A program made the position numbers and the translations under genes. A stretch of DNA of 64,000 bases from a virus. The stretch spans positions 1-64,000 of IMG/VR virus record IMGVR_UViG_3300025137_005002; one strand, written 5' to 3'. The notes under the pieces are model-generated. The model did not search any database. It worked only from the letters and a program-made list of their open reading frames with translations, and had not been told where the DNA came from. The stretch's first letter is position 1, and every line of letters starts with the position of its first letter. Shown piece after piece: positions 26,192 through 34,519 of the stretch.

Positions 26192-27600
26192 AACATAAAC
26201 TACCAAGTAAAACATTTTGTGCTCTACCATGGATGCATTTAAGCAGTAGACCTAACGGACATATGAGAGTATGTTGTACAGCCAATGCAAGTGCAGTACA
26301 GGACGCAGACTCAGGTAAGAAGGTTGGAGGCGGTGAAGTAGGTGTACTAAAGAATGATGATGGTAAGCCTGCTAACTTTAACACTACAGGTTTAACTGAT
26401 GCATGGAACAATAGTTATATGCGAAGTGTACGACTACAAATGCTTAAAGGTGAAAAGCCTGCAAGTTGTTTAAAGTGTTATAAAGAAGAAGAGGCTGGAC
26501 ACGCCAGTAAACGTATGTGGGAGACAGAGTACTGGGGAAACAGATTTAACTTAGAAGAGATAGTTGCAGAGACTACAGCCGATGGCAGTGTACCTCCTAA
26601 GATTCGTTATATAGATTTGCGTATGGGCAGTAAGTGTCAACTAGGTTGTGTTATGTGTAGTCCACATGATTCAAGTGGTTGGGTTAAAGATTGGAAGAAG
26701 ATGTATCCTACACTAGAGAATGCTAAACTTAAAAACAGTATGCAGTGGGATCAAAAAGGACAAGTAGATGGTGCCACATATAATTGGCATATGAAGAATC
26801 CAAAATTTTGGGAAGAGTTATATGAACAGATCCCACATATGTATCAGTTATACTTTGCAGGTGGAGAAAGTACTGTTATTGAAGAACACTACACACTGTT
26901 AGAAGAAGTTGTTCGCAGAGGATATGCACCTAAGATTGAATTGCGTTACAATAGTAATGGAGTTGAAATGCCACAAAGACTGTTTGACTTATGGGATAAG
27001 TTTAAACGTGTTCGCTTTCACTACAGTATAGATGCATACGGCAAACAAAATGATTATATTCGTTACCCAAGTGTATGGGAACATCAAGTGAAACAGTTTC
27101 ATTTATTAGATAACACAGGACCTAATGTAGAAGTTACTACGGCTACAACTATACTAGCACTTAATATCTACTACATACCCGAGTTTGTTAAATGGAAACT
27201 AACACAAAACTTTAAAAAAATTAATATGTGGCCCTTGGGAGCAGGTGGAATTAATATGCACTTTGCTTATTGGCCTCCTCAACTAAATGTTAAAGTGTTA
27301 CCTCCTGAATTTAAAAAGGAAGTTACACGCAAATACACTGAAGACTTTATTCCTTGGTTAAAAGAGAACTGGAAACTATGCACAGGAGTTGAACAAGCAG
27401 ACGTAGACTATGACACTTGGTTAGCAAGTACATACGGAGTTAAACGTTTTGAGAACATTGTTAACTTTATGAACGCAGAAGACTGGAGTGAACGTTTACC
27501 AGAGATGAAAGAGTGGGTTGAAAAATTAGAAATGCACAGAGGACAGAACTTTGCAGAAGCATTTCCAGACATGACACATATATTCGACAACGTAAAGTAG
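26188..27600 (+). CDS. Radical SAM enzyme A2
   Basis: 470 residues. N-terminal module: C11 in FCALPW, C29-C30 in RVCC, then CLKC and a conserved Arg (HASKR). Radical SAM motif CQLGCVMC at C150/C154/C157; the GGEP motif is GGEST here, a departure shared by no other class A member. SIDAYGKQNDYIRYP near 285 is the family substrate-side block and MHRGQNFAEAFPDM the C-terminal signature. It is most like A5 (common WE-x-R-(F/I)N segment and E-I-A-like spacer), so A2 and A5 are probably a duplicated pair. Confidence 0.85.
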   Translation: MKHKLPSKTFCALPWMHLSSRPNGHMRVCCTANASAVQDADSGKKVGGGEVGVLKNDDGKPANFNTTGLTDAWNNSYMRSVRLQMLKGEKPASCLKCYKEEEAGHASKRMWETEYWGNRFNLEEIVAETTADGSVPPKIRYIDLRMGSKCQLGCVMCSPHDSSGWVKDWKKMYPTLENAKLKNSMQWDQKGQVDGATYNWHMKNPKFWEELYEQIPHMYQLYFAGGESTVIEEHYTLLEEVVRRGYAPKIELRYNSNGVEMPQRLFDLWDKFKRVRFHYSIDAYGKQNDYIRYPSVWEHQVKQFHLLDNTGPNVEVTTATTILALNIYYIPEFVKWKLTQNFKKINMWPLGAGGINMHFAYWPPQLNVKVLPPEFKKEVTRKYTEDFIPWLKENWKLCTGVEQADVDYDTWLASTYGVKRFENIVNFMNAEDWSERLPEMKEWVEKLEMHRGQNFAEAFPDMTHIFDNVK

Positions 27601-27604
27601 TGCT

Positions 27605-28738
27605 ATGTCTTTATGTAACGCACCTTTTACCAATTTATACTACTCAAGCAATACAAAACAAGTTGCGTTCTGTTGTGATATGGAACGACAACCTATAAAG
27701 ACTAGTATTAACGACTGGTGGAACAGTGACTACAGTAAACAAATAAGACAAATGATGCTGGATAGAAAGTATCCTGTGGCTTGTAAAAGTTGTGCTCGAG
27801 CAGATAGCCTAGGACTTGAACCTCACAGTCGCAGTTTCGATAGTCAAACAATTCCCAAAGACATAACTAAACCAACTAGCATAGACTATAGACCAGATAA
27901 CCTTTGTAATCTACAGTGTACAATGTGTAGTCCTGTAAGCAGTAACCTAGTAGAACAGTTATGGAGCAAGTATCCAGACGTGTTTGGCGGAGTTACACCT
28001 GTGCCTAAAGACGAAGGTATGGATCAACAGTTAATGAACACACTGGATAAACAAACAGTGGCACTAAAAGTACTAGGTGGAGAACCTACTATTAACAAAA
28101 GAGTACACGAAGTATTCAAGTACTGTATTGATAATGGATACGCAGAGAACATCGACTTGCGTATGACTACTAACTTTACTAACATGAACAGAACATACGA
28201 ACTGTTAGAACAATTTAAGACAGTAAAGATAGGTGCTAGTTTAGATGCTACAGGCCCAACATACGAATATATAAGACAACCTGCTAAATGGAACAGTGTA
28301 AAGAATCATATACTAGACTTTAGCAAAAGATACACAGGCAATAAAAAATTTAAATTAAGTGTTAACATGGTATGGCAACCTACTAGTGCATTTACTGTAA
28401 AGACTTGGTTACCCGAACTGTTTGACTTATTCTACAATCAAGTAACAGTAAGAACTACACAGATAGATATACTACCTGTAAGTCCACATCATACTAACTG
28501 GGCAAGTGTACCCACACACTTGAGATCAAGTATAATCCAAGACTTGGATAGCGTCACTTGTACTAACAGTGAACAACTACAGATTGTAAGAGATATGAAA
28601 CAGATAGCCAGTAGTTATGAACCTTATAGTTTAAGTGAACAACAAAAGTTTAAACAATGGACACTGCAAATGGACAAGCACAAAAAAACAAACATACTAG
28701 AACTAGATCCTAGGTTTAAGGAACTGTTAGAATGCTAG
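27605..28738 (+). CDS. Radical SAM enzyme A3
   Basis: 377 residues, the shortest class A protein. C4 in LCNAPF, C23-C24 in FCC, CKSC and an Arg. The spacer to the radical SAM motif is short, giving CNLQCTMC at C101/C105/C108, then LGGEPT at about 157 and SLDATGPTYEYIRQP near 217. It groups with A7 and A8 by its short spacer and GPTY/GETY block. The C-terminal signature is MDKHKKTNILELDPRF. The start lies five bases after the preceding stop; no strong ribosome binding site is visible. The YgfZ-like gene overlaps its end. Confidence 0.85.
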   Translation: MSLCNAPFTNLYYSSNTKQVAFCCDMERQPIKTSINDWWNSDYSKQIRQMMLDRKYPVACKSCARADSLGLEPHSRSFDSQTIPKDITKPTSIDYRPDNLCNLQCTMCSPVSSNLVEQLWSKYPDVFGGVTPVPKDEGMDQQLMNTLDKQTVALKVLGGEPTINKRVHEVFKYCIDNGYAENIDLRMTTNFTNMNRTYELLEQFKTVKIGASLDATGPTYEYIRQPAKWNSVKNHILDFSKRYTGNKKFKLSVNMVWQPTSAFTVKTWLPELFDLFYNQVTVRTTQIDILPVSPHHTNWASVPTHLRSSIIQDLDSVTCTNSEQLQIVRDMKQIASSYEPYSLSEQQKFKQWTLQMDKHKKTNILELDPRFKELLEC

Positions 28739-29298
28739 TTAACTTTGGAGATGTATACACTGTTAAACTCAAACTTGAAGGTGAGAATCTAACACAATTC
28801 CTACAAGGTTTAATTACCAATGACATTAATAGTATTGACGGTGTATTAGAAACTTATATACTTACACCACAGGGTAAAATAAAACATCAAATAACAATTG
28901 AAGACAAGGGCGACAGTTATACTGTACTATGCACAAACGACCAAAGTGATTTAAGTAAGTTTTTAACAATGTATGCAAACCTAAGTGGTGTTACAGTAAC
29001 TCCGTTGAGTACAGATGATGTATACTATGACCAACGTTACTTTGTTGAACTACTAGCCAAGGGTAAAATTGATACTAACTTTCTAGTTCAACCTAGTTTA
29101 TATCCAAATGAAGTAGATGACAGTCTTGTTAACTATACCAAAGGATGTTTTGTAGGACAGGAAGTAGTTGCTAGAATGAAACATCTACAAAAGAACAAGC
29201 GAACTGTACAAGTACACCTTACAGTTTGTGAACTAGTTAAAGGTGCAAAGGTGTTAACCACAGTAGACAACTACTGTATAGTAAGACAGCCTTGTTAA
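28732..29298 (+). CDS. YgfZ-like folate-binding Fe-S maintenance protein
   Basis: 188 residues, a shortened version of the 320-residue bacterial protein. LTQFLQGLITNDIN near 17 and TPQGKIKHQ near 44 match the GcvT-type N-terminal fold, and TKGCFVGQEVVARMKH near 137 contains the diagnostic K-G-C-x-x-G-Q-E motif (Cys139). In E. coli YgfZ supports Fe-S enzymes including the radical SAM protein MiaB in a folate-dependent way. Immediately downstream of four radical SAM genes and overlapping A3 (ATGCTAG), it probably protects or repairs their clusters. The C-terminal beta-barrel domain is largely missing. Confidence 0.85.
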   Translation: MLVNFGDVYTVKLKLEGENLTQFLQGLITNDINSIDGVLETYILTPQGKIKHQITIEDKGDSYTVLCTNDQSDLSKFLTMYANLSGVTVTPLSTDDVYYDQRYFVELLAKGKIDTNFLVQPSLYPNEVDDSLVNYTKGCFVGQEVVARMKHLQKNKRTVQVHLTVCELVKGAKVLTTVDNYCIVRQPC

Positions 29299-29299
29299 T

Positions 29300-29545
29300 A
29301 TGTATTATAAATTGTATATGCCGAGCTTTGATGGAGCCACATGGTTCTATTACACAGATGTAGACAATCAAATAATGACATTTGCTACACCCGAACAAGC
29401 ATATGTATACAGTACTAACCTTACTCGTAAAGGTATGTGGGGAAGTAGAGCAGTGGTACACAACAACAAAGGTGAAGTTGTACCTTTTGGCCCAGGGGAT
29501 ACTGCTGGTCTGTCTGACGAAGACGTCGGTAAAGCCAATTTTTAG
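29300..29545 (+). CDS. Hypothetical protein (81 aa)
   Basis: ATG follows the YgfZ stop after one base. Aromatic and polar, with no Cys (YYKLYMPSFDGATWFYYTD), and an acidic end (GLSDEDVGK). Likely a small soluble domain. No family recognised. It belongs to the end of the first plus-strand gene block. Confidence 0.5.
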   Translation: MYYKLYMPSFDGATWFYYTDVDNQIMTFATPEQAYVYSTNLTRKGMWGSRAVVHNNKGEVVPFGPGDTAGLSDEDVGKANF

Positions 29546-29557
29546 GTAAGTATTAAT

Positions 29558-29725
29558 ATGCTTTCTAAATTATTTAATGGGTTGCTTACACTACTGGCCC
29601 TGCCTATCTGTTGTTTAATAGCATTAATGGACACTGGTAACGGTATGAGCTATAAGCAAAACTTGAATCTTGTAATGGGACTTGGACAAAAAGGAAAATA
29701 CAATGACGAGAACAACACAAATTGA
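29558..29725 (+). CDS. Small membrane or secreted protein (55 aa)
   Basis: ATG 29558 opens LSKLFNGLLTLLALPICCLIA, a hydrophobic segment preceded by a Lys, fitting a membrane anchor or uncleaved signal sequence with a Cys pair. The C-terminus is Asn-rich. It overlaps the next gene by 23 bases. No family recognised. Confidence 0.5.
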   Translation: MLSKLFNGLLTLLALPICCLIALMDTGNGMSYKQNLNLVMGLGQKGKYNDENNTN

Positions 29726-29885
29726 ATTGAAAGATGATGTATACACAGTTAATATGTATATCGACAACAAGTTAATTGAAGCAAGAAGTCTTCCTGGACA
29801 CAGTAAGTGGTATGCTTACAGTTGTGCAGATAACTTTATCCTAGGGATCATATACCCTGAACAGTTAGAACTTGACTTCGGATAA
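29703..29885 (+). CDS. Hypothetical protein (60 aa)
   Basis: ATG 29703 is chosen because AAAGGAAAA precedes it; a TTG at 29682 is less likely. The short protein has alternating strand-like segments (IELKDDVYTVNMYIDNK, FILGIIYPEQLELDFG). It is the last plus-strand gene before the strand switch. No family recognised. Confidence 0.55.
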   Translation: MTRTTQIELKDDVYTVNMYIDNKLIEARSLPGHSKWYAYSCADNFILGIIYPEQLELDFG

Positions 29886-29925
29886 ACTCTAGCAAAAACC
29901 CAAAAAAAATCTGTAGCAAAAATTT

Positions 29926-30087
29926 TTATTTGCCCTGGTATTTCTTACGACGAAGTTTTTGATTTTGTTTAGTACTAGTACAGTTAATTCCACATACCCG
30001 TTCAACATACTTTGTTAAAGGATTGTTCTTTTGATATGAAGTATATTCGCTAGACTGTTTCAAATTGCGTTTATTATGTAGCGCCAT
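29926..30087 (-). CDS. Small basic protein (53 aa)
   Basis: Intact frame from ATG at 30087, ending in a strongly basic tail (QKLRRKKYQGK). Two Cys lie in RVCGINC, a spacing that could bind metal but is too little for a named finger. It lies downstream of the 66-residue gene on the same strand and shares its promoter. No family recognised; the ends of the plus block and this gene converge in the AT-rich stretch 29886-29925. Confidence 0.45.
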   Translation of the reverse strand: MALHNKRNLKQSSEYTSYQKNNPLTKYVERVCGINCTSTKQNQKLRRKKYQGK

Positions 30088-30098
30088 TTGTTTAGTAC

Positions 30099-30299
30099 TT
30101 ATGCTCTAGCCTTTGATTTAGACATCATATCCCAAAAGTTAATTTGACTTTGTTTGGAATACAGTTTATCCAAGTATAGTTTGTCTTTGCTTGACAGTGT
30201 TGATTGTGATTCTAAACGTTTAATCTCATATGCAGTTTCAATGGGCCACATTACATTGTGTAGTAGCATGACTCTACGTTGTTTAGGTGTTATGTTCAT
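30099..30299 (-). CDS. Hypothetical protein (66 aa)
   Basis: ATG is preceded by AGGAGAC. Helical, charged protein (AYEIKRLESQSTLSSKDK) without Cys or membrane segment. A good promoter lies about 28-55 bases upstream. Small early-type phage protein by context. No family recognised. Confidence 0.6.
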   Translation of the reverse strand: MNITPKQRRVMLLHNVMWPIETAYEIKRLESQSTLSSKDKLYLDKLYSKQSQINFWDMMSKSKARA

Positions 30300-30326
30300 A
30301 GTGTCTCCTGTAGTTAACTATAACTT

Positions 30327-30354
30327 ACTATAGCACATATACACTGTCTGTCAA
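30327..30354 (-). promoter_or_regulatory. Promoter, TTGACA-N16-TATAGT
   Basis: On the minus strand TTGACA and TATAGT are separated by 16 bases, with TGTGC just before the -10 giving an extended TGn element. It points at the 66- and 53-residue genes. The same architecture recurs at several other minus-strand gene starts in the window. Confidence 0.75.
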
Positions 30355-30595
30355 GCATTGAATACACTAGTAACGGTTGTTACTATAGTACAGGATTTAA
30401 AGGTGTGAAAAGGTGTTGCTAAAACCTCAAAAAAATTGACAGCCGATTTGATTGCGCCAGGGTAAGGAATCAAGGTGGGGCCAAAACGTAGCCCCCTGGG
30501 GTCAGATTTCAGAAAGTTTTTTTAGATTCAGAGTATATATGGATATAGTGTATACAGTTCGTATAACCCCCCTATTAGCTCTTACTGTGGGTATA
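30355..30595. other. Intergenic region with GC-rich structured island
   Basis: No convincing gene on either strand. An outer stem CCAGGG (30457-30462) can pair with CCCTGG (30494-30499), enclosing a GGC/GCC inner stem around the loop AAAACGTA; an overlapping alternative is GGGGC/GCCCC (30477-30495). GC runs such as TAACCCCCC-like tracts near 30568 are unusual in this AT-rich sequence. It could be a small RNA, a transcription end for the gene at 30596, or a protein- or origin-binding site. Confidence 0.4.
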
Positions 30596-30847
30596 CTATG
30601 CTTGTACTATATCAACTGCCCATTGATCCCAGGGCTCAGTCTCTGTTGCTTTAAGACAGTTCATGCTAGTAGTATAGTCTGAACTTAATACATTGTTCTC
30701 TAGTGTATCTGCTACTAGGTTCATGTCCTCCTCACTATTGGTATCTACCCATAGTGTACCATGTTCCCAATGCATACTAGGTGCAGTAAGGTCCTGTTCA
30801 ATGAATGCAGTGTTAATTGCTTGTATGCTCTTAGTCTCTAGTCCCAT
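30596..30847 (-). CDS. Hypothetical protein (83 aa)
   Basis: ATG with AGGAGG six bases or so upstream and its own promoter. Acidic protein with TLWVDTNSEEDMNLVADTLENN, suggesting a small alpha/beta domain. No Cys motif beyond one isolated Cys. No family recognised. Strong translation signals make it a confident gene. Confidence 0.7.
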   Translation of the reverse strand: MGLETKSIQAINTAFIEQDLTAPSMHWEHGTLWVDTNSEEDMNLVADTLENNVLSSDYTTSMNCLKATETEPWDQWAVDIVQA

Positions 30848-30878
30848 GTAAGCCTCCTATTAATTAACTTATACATAT

Positions 30879-30906
30879 ATAATAGCACACATACACACTT
30901 TGTCAA
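30879..30906 (-). promoter_or_regulatory. Promoter, TTGACA-N16-TATTAT
   Basis: Minus-strand TTGACA and TATTAT with 16-base spacing and a TGTGC extended -10, closely matching the promoter at 30327-30354. Drives the 83-residue gene, whose ATG lies about 32 bases downstream of the -10. Confidence 0.8.
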
Positions 30907-30922
30907 CCGAAATAAATACTAT

Positions 30923-31141
30923 ATGTACTGGAAAAACATTAAACAAGGGTTAATTAAAGCGGCGATTATACTAGTACCTACCTATATTACTGCTTATCTA
31001 ACTGATAAAATGATATATGTTGTGCCCATGTTGGCGGCTAGTGGCTTTATTGCCGCGGCTTTGTTCAATGATACAGTGGAAAAACGTGTAGATGATGACT
31101 CTGGTTACAAAGAACTAGAGGGAGATGTGGATGCTGAATAG
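30923..31141 (+). CDS. Small membrane protein (72 aa)
   Basis: Two membrane segments, about residues 9-27 (LIKAAIILVPTYITAYLTD) and 32-48 (VVPMLAASGFIAAALF), then an acidic soluble tail (DDDSGYKELEGDVDAE). AATAAATA, resembling the T4-type late promoter element, lies 30911-30918, only a few bases before the ATG, so any transcript from it would be almost leaderless. Role unknown; small phage membrane proteins can affect host envelope or lysis timing. Confidence 0.55.
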   Translation: MYWKNIKQGLIKAAIILVPTYITAYLTDKMIYVVPMLAASGFIAAALFNDTVEKRVDDDSGYKELEGDVDAE

Positions 31142-31172
31142 TATCCTAGACTTCTCATTATATAATATACAT

Positions 31173-31201
31173 ATTATAACAGGTTTTTATCACTTTGTCA
31201 A
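31173..31201 (-). promoter_or_regulatory. Promoter-like element, TTGACA-N17-TATAAT, minus strand
   Basis: TTGACA and a perfect TATAAT at 17-base spacing, reading leftward through the small membrane-protein gene as antisense. It is back to back with the plus-strand promoter at 31236-31263. Confidence 0.6.
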
Positions 31202-31235
31202 CCGGTTTTTTGCCAATAATATCAACAGTAATAGG

Positions 31236-31263
31236 TTGACAAATCACCTAATCAGTGTATAAT
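31236..31263 (+). promoter_or_regulatory. Promoter, TTGACA-N16-TATAAT, for radical SAM gene A4
   Basis: Perfect consensus hexamers at 16-base spacing. Because the -10 covers 31258-31263, the in-frame GTG at 31255 cannot be on the transcript, which fixes the next gene's start at ATG 31288. It is the first plus-strand promoter visible in the window and probably starts the main radical SAM block. Confidence 0.75.
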
Positions 31264-31287
31264 AACAATAAGCACCCGAGTGACTAT

Positions 31288-32610
31288 ATGAAACCGAATA
31301 CAAAAAGCTCTACATTCTGCGTATTACCGTGGATTCATTCGCATACATCTGCTAATGGAACCTTCAAACCCTGTTGTAATGCCATGGGTAATGATCAACC
31401 TGTGCATACCAGCAACCCTTTAGACAAGAGTACATGGTATAAGTTCGACGCTAGTGACACAAACAAAGCCAGAGCCGCGGATAGTGTAAGCATAAGACGT
31501 AATGGTTATACATTAAGTGAATGGTTTGTAAGTCCTTATATGAATACACTGCGTGATGACTTGAATAACGGTGTGAAGAATCCCATGTGTGGACGTTGTT
31601 GGAGAGATGAAGCAAGGAGTGGCAGTAGCATACGTTCAAGAATGAACAGTAAGTACCAAGACTTGTTACCAGAAGAACCCGGCATAGTATACTTGGACCT
31701 TAAGTTAACCAATCAATGTAACCTCAAGTGTCGTATGTGTGGCCCTAGTGACAGTAACCTTATAGGCAGTGACATAGTACAACTAGAACAACTGGGTCTA
31801 CCTGTACCTATTAACTACAGTAATGCCTTCGGCCCTAGGAGAAGAGCTCAAGTTACGGACAAGTATATAAGTGGATTACCACACAGTACCAATGAAGACA
31901 TTAAGCAACTAGTAAAACAAATTAAAGTAATGAAAATAACCGGCGGTGAACCTACACTACAGCCGGAAGTATTGAGACTATTAGACTATGCTATAGACAA
32001 TGGCTATGCTGATAACATTGAATTACAAATAACAACTAATGCTACCAAGTTCACTCCCACATTTTTAGATCATATTGAACAGTTTAAACACGTGAGCTTT
32101 AATATAAGTGTAGATGGTTACGGTAAGACATACGATTATATACGGTATCCCTTTACATGGGACAAGTTTGAGGAACGTATAGAGATGTTAGAGCACCGTT
32201 ATGGAGCGAAGAATGAGCGAGTAGTATGGAAGTATACTTGTGTACCGCAGATGTTTAACATAGAGAACCTTTATAAACTACAAACAAGGGTAGGCAAGTA
32301 TGATCTATATATGAATAACGTGCTACACCCTGATGGTATATACAATAGTTTAGACATAGTCCCACTTAACATACTGGAGAGAAGTGTTAAATCAATTAAA
32401 TTGGTAGAAGGTTCAAGTGAGATACTAGTAAACTATTTAAAAAGATTAATTACAGATAAAAAGAAATATGGTGAAGTATCACTAGAGCGATTAAAAGACA
32501 TGGTGTTAAGTGTACAAGGAGTAGATACCTTACGCAAACAACACTATAAAGACTATTTAGAGCCCCGTACGGTGGACTTTATAAGTGAATCGGCCCGTAA
32601 GACTATTTAA
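31288..32610 (+). CDS. Radical SAM enzyme A4
   Basis: 440 residues. N-terminal module with C11 (FCVLPW), C29-C30 (KPCC) and CGRC followed by SSIRSR. Radical SAM motif CNLKCRMC at C144/C148/C151, TGGEPT near 220, SVDGYGKTYDYIRYP near 275. An extended loop between the motif and GGEP (around PRRRAQVTDKYISGLPHS) sets it apart. The C-terminal signature is reduced (DTLRKQHYKDYLEPRT). Base usage differs slightly from the other copies, with more GC-rich codons. It has its own promoter and is followed by a long non-coding stretch. Confidence 0.85.
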   Translation: MKPNTKSSTFCVLPWIHSHTSANGTFKPCCNAMGNDQPVHTSNPLDKSTWYKFDASDTNKARAADSVSIRRNGYTLSEWFVSPYMNTLRDDLNNGVKNPMCGRCWRDEARSGSSIRSRMNSKYQDLLPEEPGIVYLDLKLTNQCNLKCRMCGPSDSNLIGSDIVQLEQLGLPVPINYSNAFGPRRRAQVTDKYISGLPHSTNEDIKQLVKQIKVMKITGGEPTLQPEVLRLLDYAIDNGYADNIELQITTNATKFTPTFLDHIEQFKHVSFNISVDGYGKTYDYIRYPFTWDKFEERIEMLEHRYGAKNERVVWKYTCVPQMFNIENLYKLQTRVGKYDLYMNNVLHPDGIYNSLDIVPLNILERSVKSIKLVEGSSEILVNYLKRLITDKKKYGEVSLERLKDMVLSVQGVDTLRKQHYKDYLEPRTVDFISESARKTI

Positions 32611-32732
32611 AGGTAGGAACGCACTGTATACGAGCGACAAAAAAGAGAGGCGTGAGCGACGGCAACCGACCATTAAGAAAAATTCTGCACCCTTGCACAC
32701 ATTCACTTTTAAATCAATTTAAATGAATACAC

Positions 32733-32761
32733 TTGCATTCACTGTAGATTCAGTGTATAAT
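32733..32761 (+). promoter_or_regulatory. Promoter-like element, TTGCAT-N17-TATAAT
   Basis: A perfect TATAAT with a partial -35 (TTGCAT) at 17-base spacing. The bases before the -10 (CAGTG) match those of the promoter at 31236-31263. It probably drives B3 and the downstream array. Confidence 0.6.
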
Positions 32762-32773
32762 ATAACGATAAAT

Positions 32774-32811
32774 ACTAGTATGCAGTAGTTCACTGCTCAT
32801 CAGCATACAGT
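32774..32811 (+). promoter_or_regulatory. Leader hairpin upstream of radical SAM gene B3
   Basis: ACTAGTATGC (32774-32783) pairs with GCATACAGT (32803-32811) apart from one bulged A; an inner GCAGT/ACTGC stem (32782-32796) competes with it. It begins a few bases after the expected transcription start. No T-run follows, so it is not a simple terminator; a regulatory or mRNA-stabilising role is possible. Confidence 0.4.
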
Positions 32812-32923
32812 GTATTAAATGAATTAAATTAAATCAATCCTCTACTAGCATAGATAACGTGCTATAGAGTAAATAACTGTTATAAAGAGTACGCAACTTA
32901 TTACCGTCAATAAAAGAGAACAC

Positions 32924-34519
32924 ATGAGCATAGACTTAAATAATCCCTACGATAAACAAGTATTTGATACTAACCCTTTAGAACCTTTAAATCCGCAACT
33001 ACTGACTGAACGTAAAGAGTCAAAGTGGAAAGACAATGAAGGCTACACCATGTTTCAATATGAACGTGTTAAACGTTTAGAATTGGAATTCAATAACACT
33101 TGTTTTTTATACTGTGGAGGTTGTGGACGTACATTTAATCCAGAACTAGAAAAAGCAGGCAAGAAACTTGTTATGCTTAAAGACATCAAAAAGTTTTTCC
33201 CACCCGAATTTTGTAGTCAACTGCACTACTTTTTAAGTTGCGGTAACTATGGTGATCCAACTGCACACCCTGAAACACTAGACATACTACGTTACTTTAG
33301 AGAGAACGGTACAAAGAACGTATCAATATCAAGTAACGGAGCATCAAGAAGTCCAGAATGGTGGGCAGAACTAGCCACAATAATCAATGGCGAAGGTGGA
33401 AGCCGTGACAATATAGTTAATTACTACGGCGGTAGAGTTACCTTTAGCATTGACGGACTGGCTGATACTAACCATTTATATCGTGTGGGAGCAAAGTGGG
33501 ATCGTATTGTAGAAAACGTTACTGCGTTTATTAATGCAGGAGGTAGAGCACGTTGGCAATGGATAATGATGAACCATAATGAACACCAATTAGAAGAGGC
33601 CAAAGCATTTGCCAAAGACATAGGCTTTAGTGAGTTTATTGAAAAGGTATCCTTTAGATATAACCCCATACGCATGAGCAAACGTGAAGCAGAGAAACTG
33701 GCTGAAGATGCCGAGTTTGAAATGCTTAAAGACCGTAGTTTAAAGCAGGAAGAAATGCGAAAAGACGTTAGTATGAAATTTGAGCTTACCGACACTTCAG
33801 GCGTCTCTTCGAGCCGAGCCGCTAAACAAGGTGGCACCGAACTTTCGCCCGTTAATGTAAGTGTTAATCCAGCGAACCAACATCCTTATAGAGAAAAGAT
33901 TAAAGGCATACACGAACGTACAAGCAAGACTGCTAAAAAGTTTTGGAACACTAAACAAAACATTATATGTCAGAATATAGGTGATCCACGTATATATGTT
34001 GATGCTACAGGTAAAGTATGGCCCTGCAATTGGTTAGGTGGAATAGAATTTTATGAAAACAAGGACACGCATTGGCCCTTGCCTAGTTATAAGAAGTATG
34101 GTATAGATGATCAATGGAACAGTTTATATAACTTTGCAGATGATGATAACCCTGTTAGAAGCATACTAGAACATCCTTTTTATGAGTATTTGCTGGAAGA
34201 AGACTGGAAACATAGTAGTGAAATGCAACCTGCTAAATGTAAACAAATGTGTCATACAGAGCTAGGTGATGGTATATTTGAAAGTATGAGACGTAATGAA
34301 CAGAATTTAAAAACTGGTGAGTATAAAGACATCAGCGAAATACATGATACAGGTATTACTAAAGATGGACAACTAGTAGAAGCACCTAAAGATCAAAAAA
34401 CAGGACGTTATAAACATCAAGGCGGAACAGGCATTGGTCCTGGCAGTAACAAGGCTGTAGAAGGATTAGATCAATCAATATTAGATATTGAAACTATAGA
34501 TGAAGACGACGAATCATAA
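32924..34519 (+). CDS. Radical SAM enzyme B3, long form
   Basis: 531 residues, the longest in the array. C60/C64/C67 in CFLYCGGC, GNYGDPTAHP in place of GGEP, SIDGLADTNHLYRVG and WQWIMMNHNEHQLEEA. A charged insertion rich in Glu/Lys/Arg (about 255-300) precedes the cluster module with C368 (VWPCNW) and CKQMC near 445. After the last Cys an extra tail of about 85 residues, with repeated K-T-G-x-Y-K and a Gly-rich stretch, is absent from other class B proteins and may be a flexible docking segment. It overlaps A5 by 20 bases. Confidence 0.85.
   Translation: MSIDLNNPYDKQVFDTNPLEPLNPQLLTERKESKWKDNEGYTMFQYERVKRLELEFNNTCFLYCGGCGRTFNPELEKAGKKLVMLKDIKKFFPPEFCSQLHYFLSCGNYGDPTAHPETLDILRYFRENGTKNVSISSNGASRSPEWWAELATIINGEGGSRDNIVNYYGGRVTFSIDGLADTNHLYRVGAKWDRIVENVTAFINAGGRARWQWIMMNHNEHQLEEAKAFAKDIGFSEFIEKVSFRYNPIRMSKREAEKLAEDAEFEMLKDRSLKQEEMRKDVSMKFELTDTSGVSSSRAAKQGGTELSPVNVSVNPANQHPYREKIKGIHERTSKTAKKFWNTKQNIICQNIGDPRIYVDATGKVWPCNWLGGIEFYENKDTHWPLPSYKKYGIDDQWNSLYNFADDDNPVRSILEHPFYEYLLEEDWKHSSEMQPAKCKQMCHTELGDGIFESMRRNEQNLKTGEYKDISEIHDTGITKDGQLVEAPKDQKTGRYKHQGGTGIGPGSNKAVEGLDQSILDIETIDEDDES

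Larger units (their letters stand above)
32611..32923 (+). other. Long intergenic leader region before radical SAM gene B3
   Basis: 313 bases with no credible gene. It holds a sigma70-type promoter, then a GATAAATA late-like element at 32767-32774, a strong hairpin, and repeated AT-rich TAAAT/AAATCAAT segments. The first 70 bases contain GAGGCGTGAGCGACGG, GC-rich compared with its surroundings. The transcript leader for B3 would be about 155 nt long, unusual in a genome where most genes overlap. Confidence 0.55.

Noticed and set aside
30442-30470. Promoter from the TTGACA near 30436
   Set aside because: No -10-like hexamer lies at 16-18 bases; the sequence there is GC-rich.
30452-30682. Plus-strand ORF of 76 residues
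   Set aside because: It overlaps a better minus-strand gene with its own promoter and AGGAGG, and covers the structured non-coding island.
31255-31287. Longer start (GTG 31255) for radical SAM gene A4
   Set aside because: The codon lies at the promoter -10 element and the extra residues match no paralogue.
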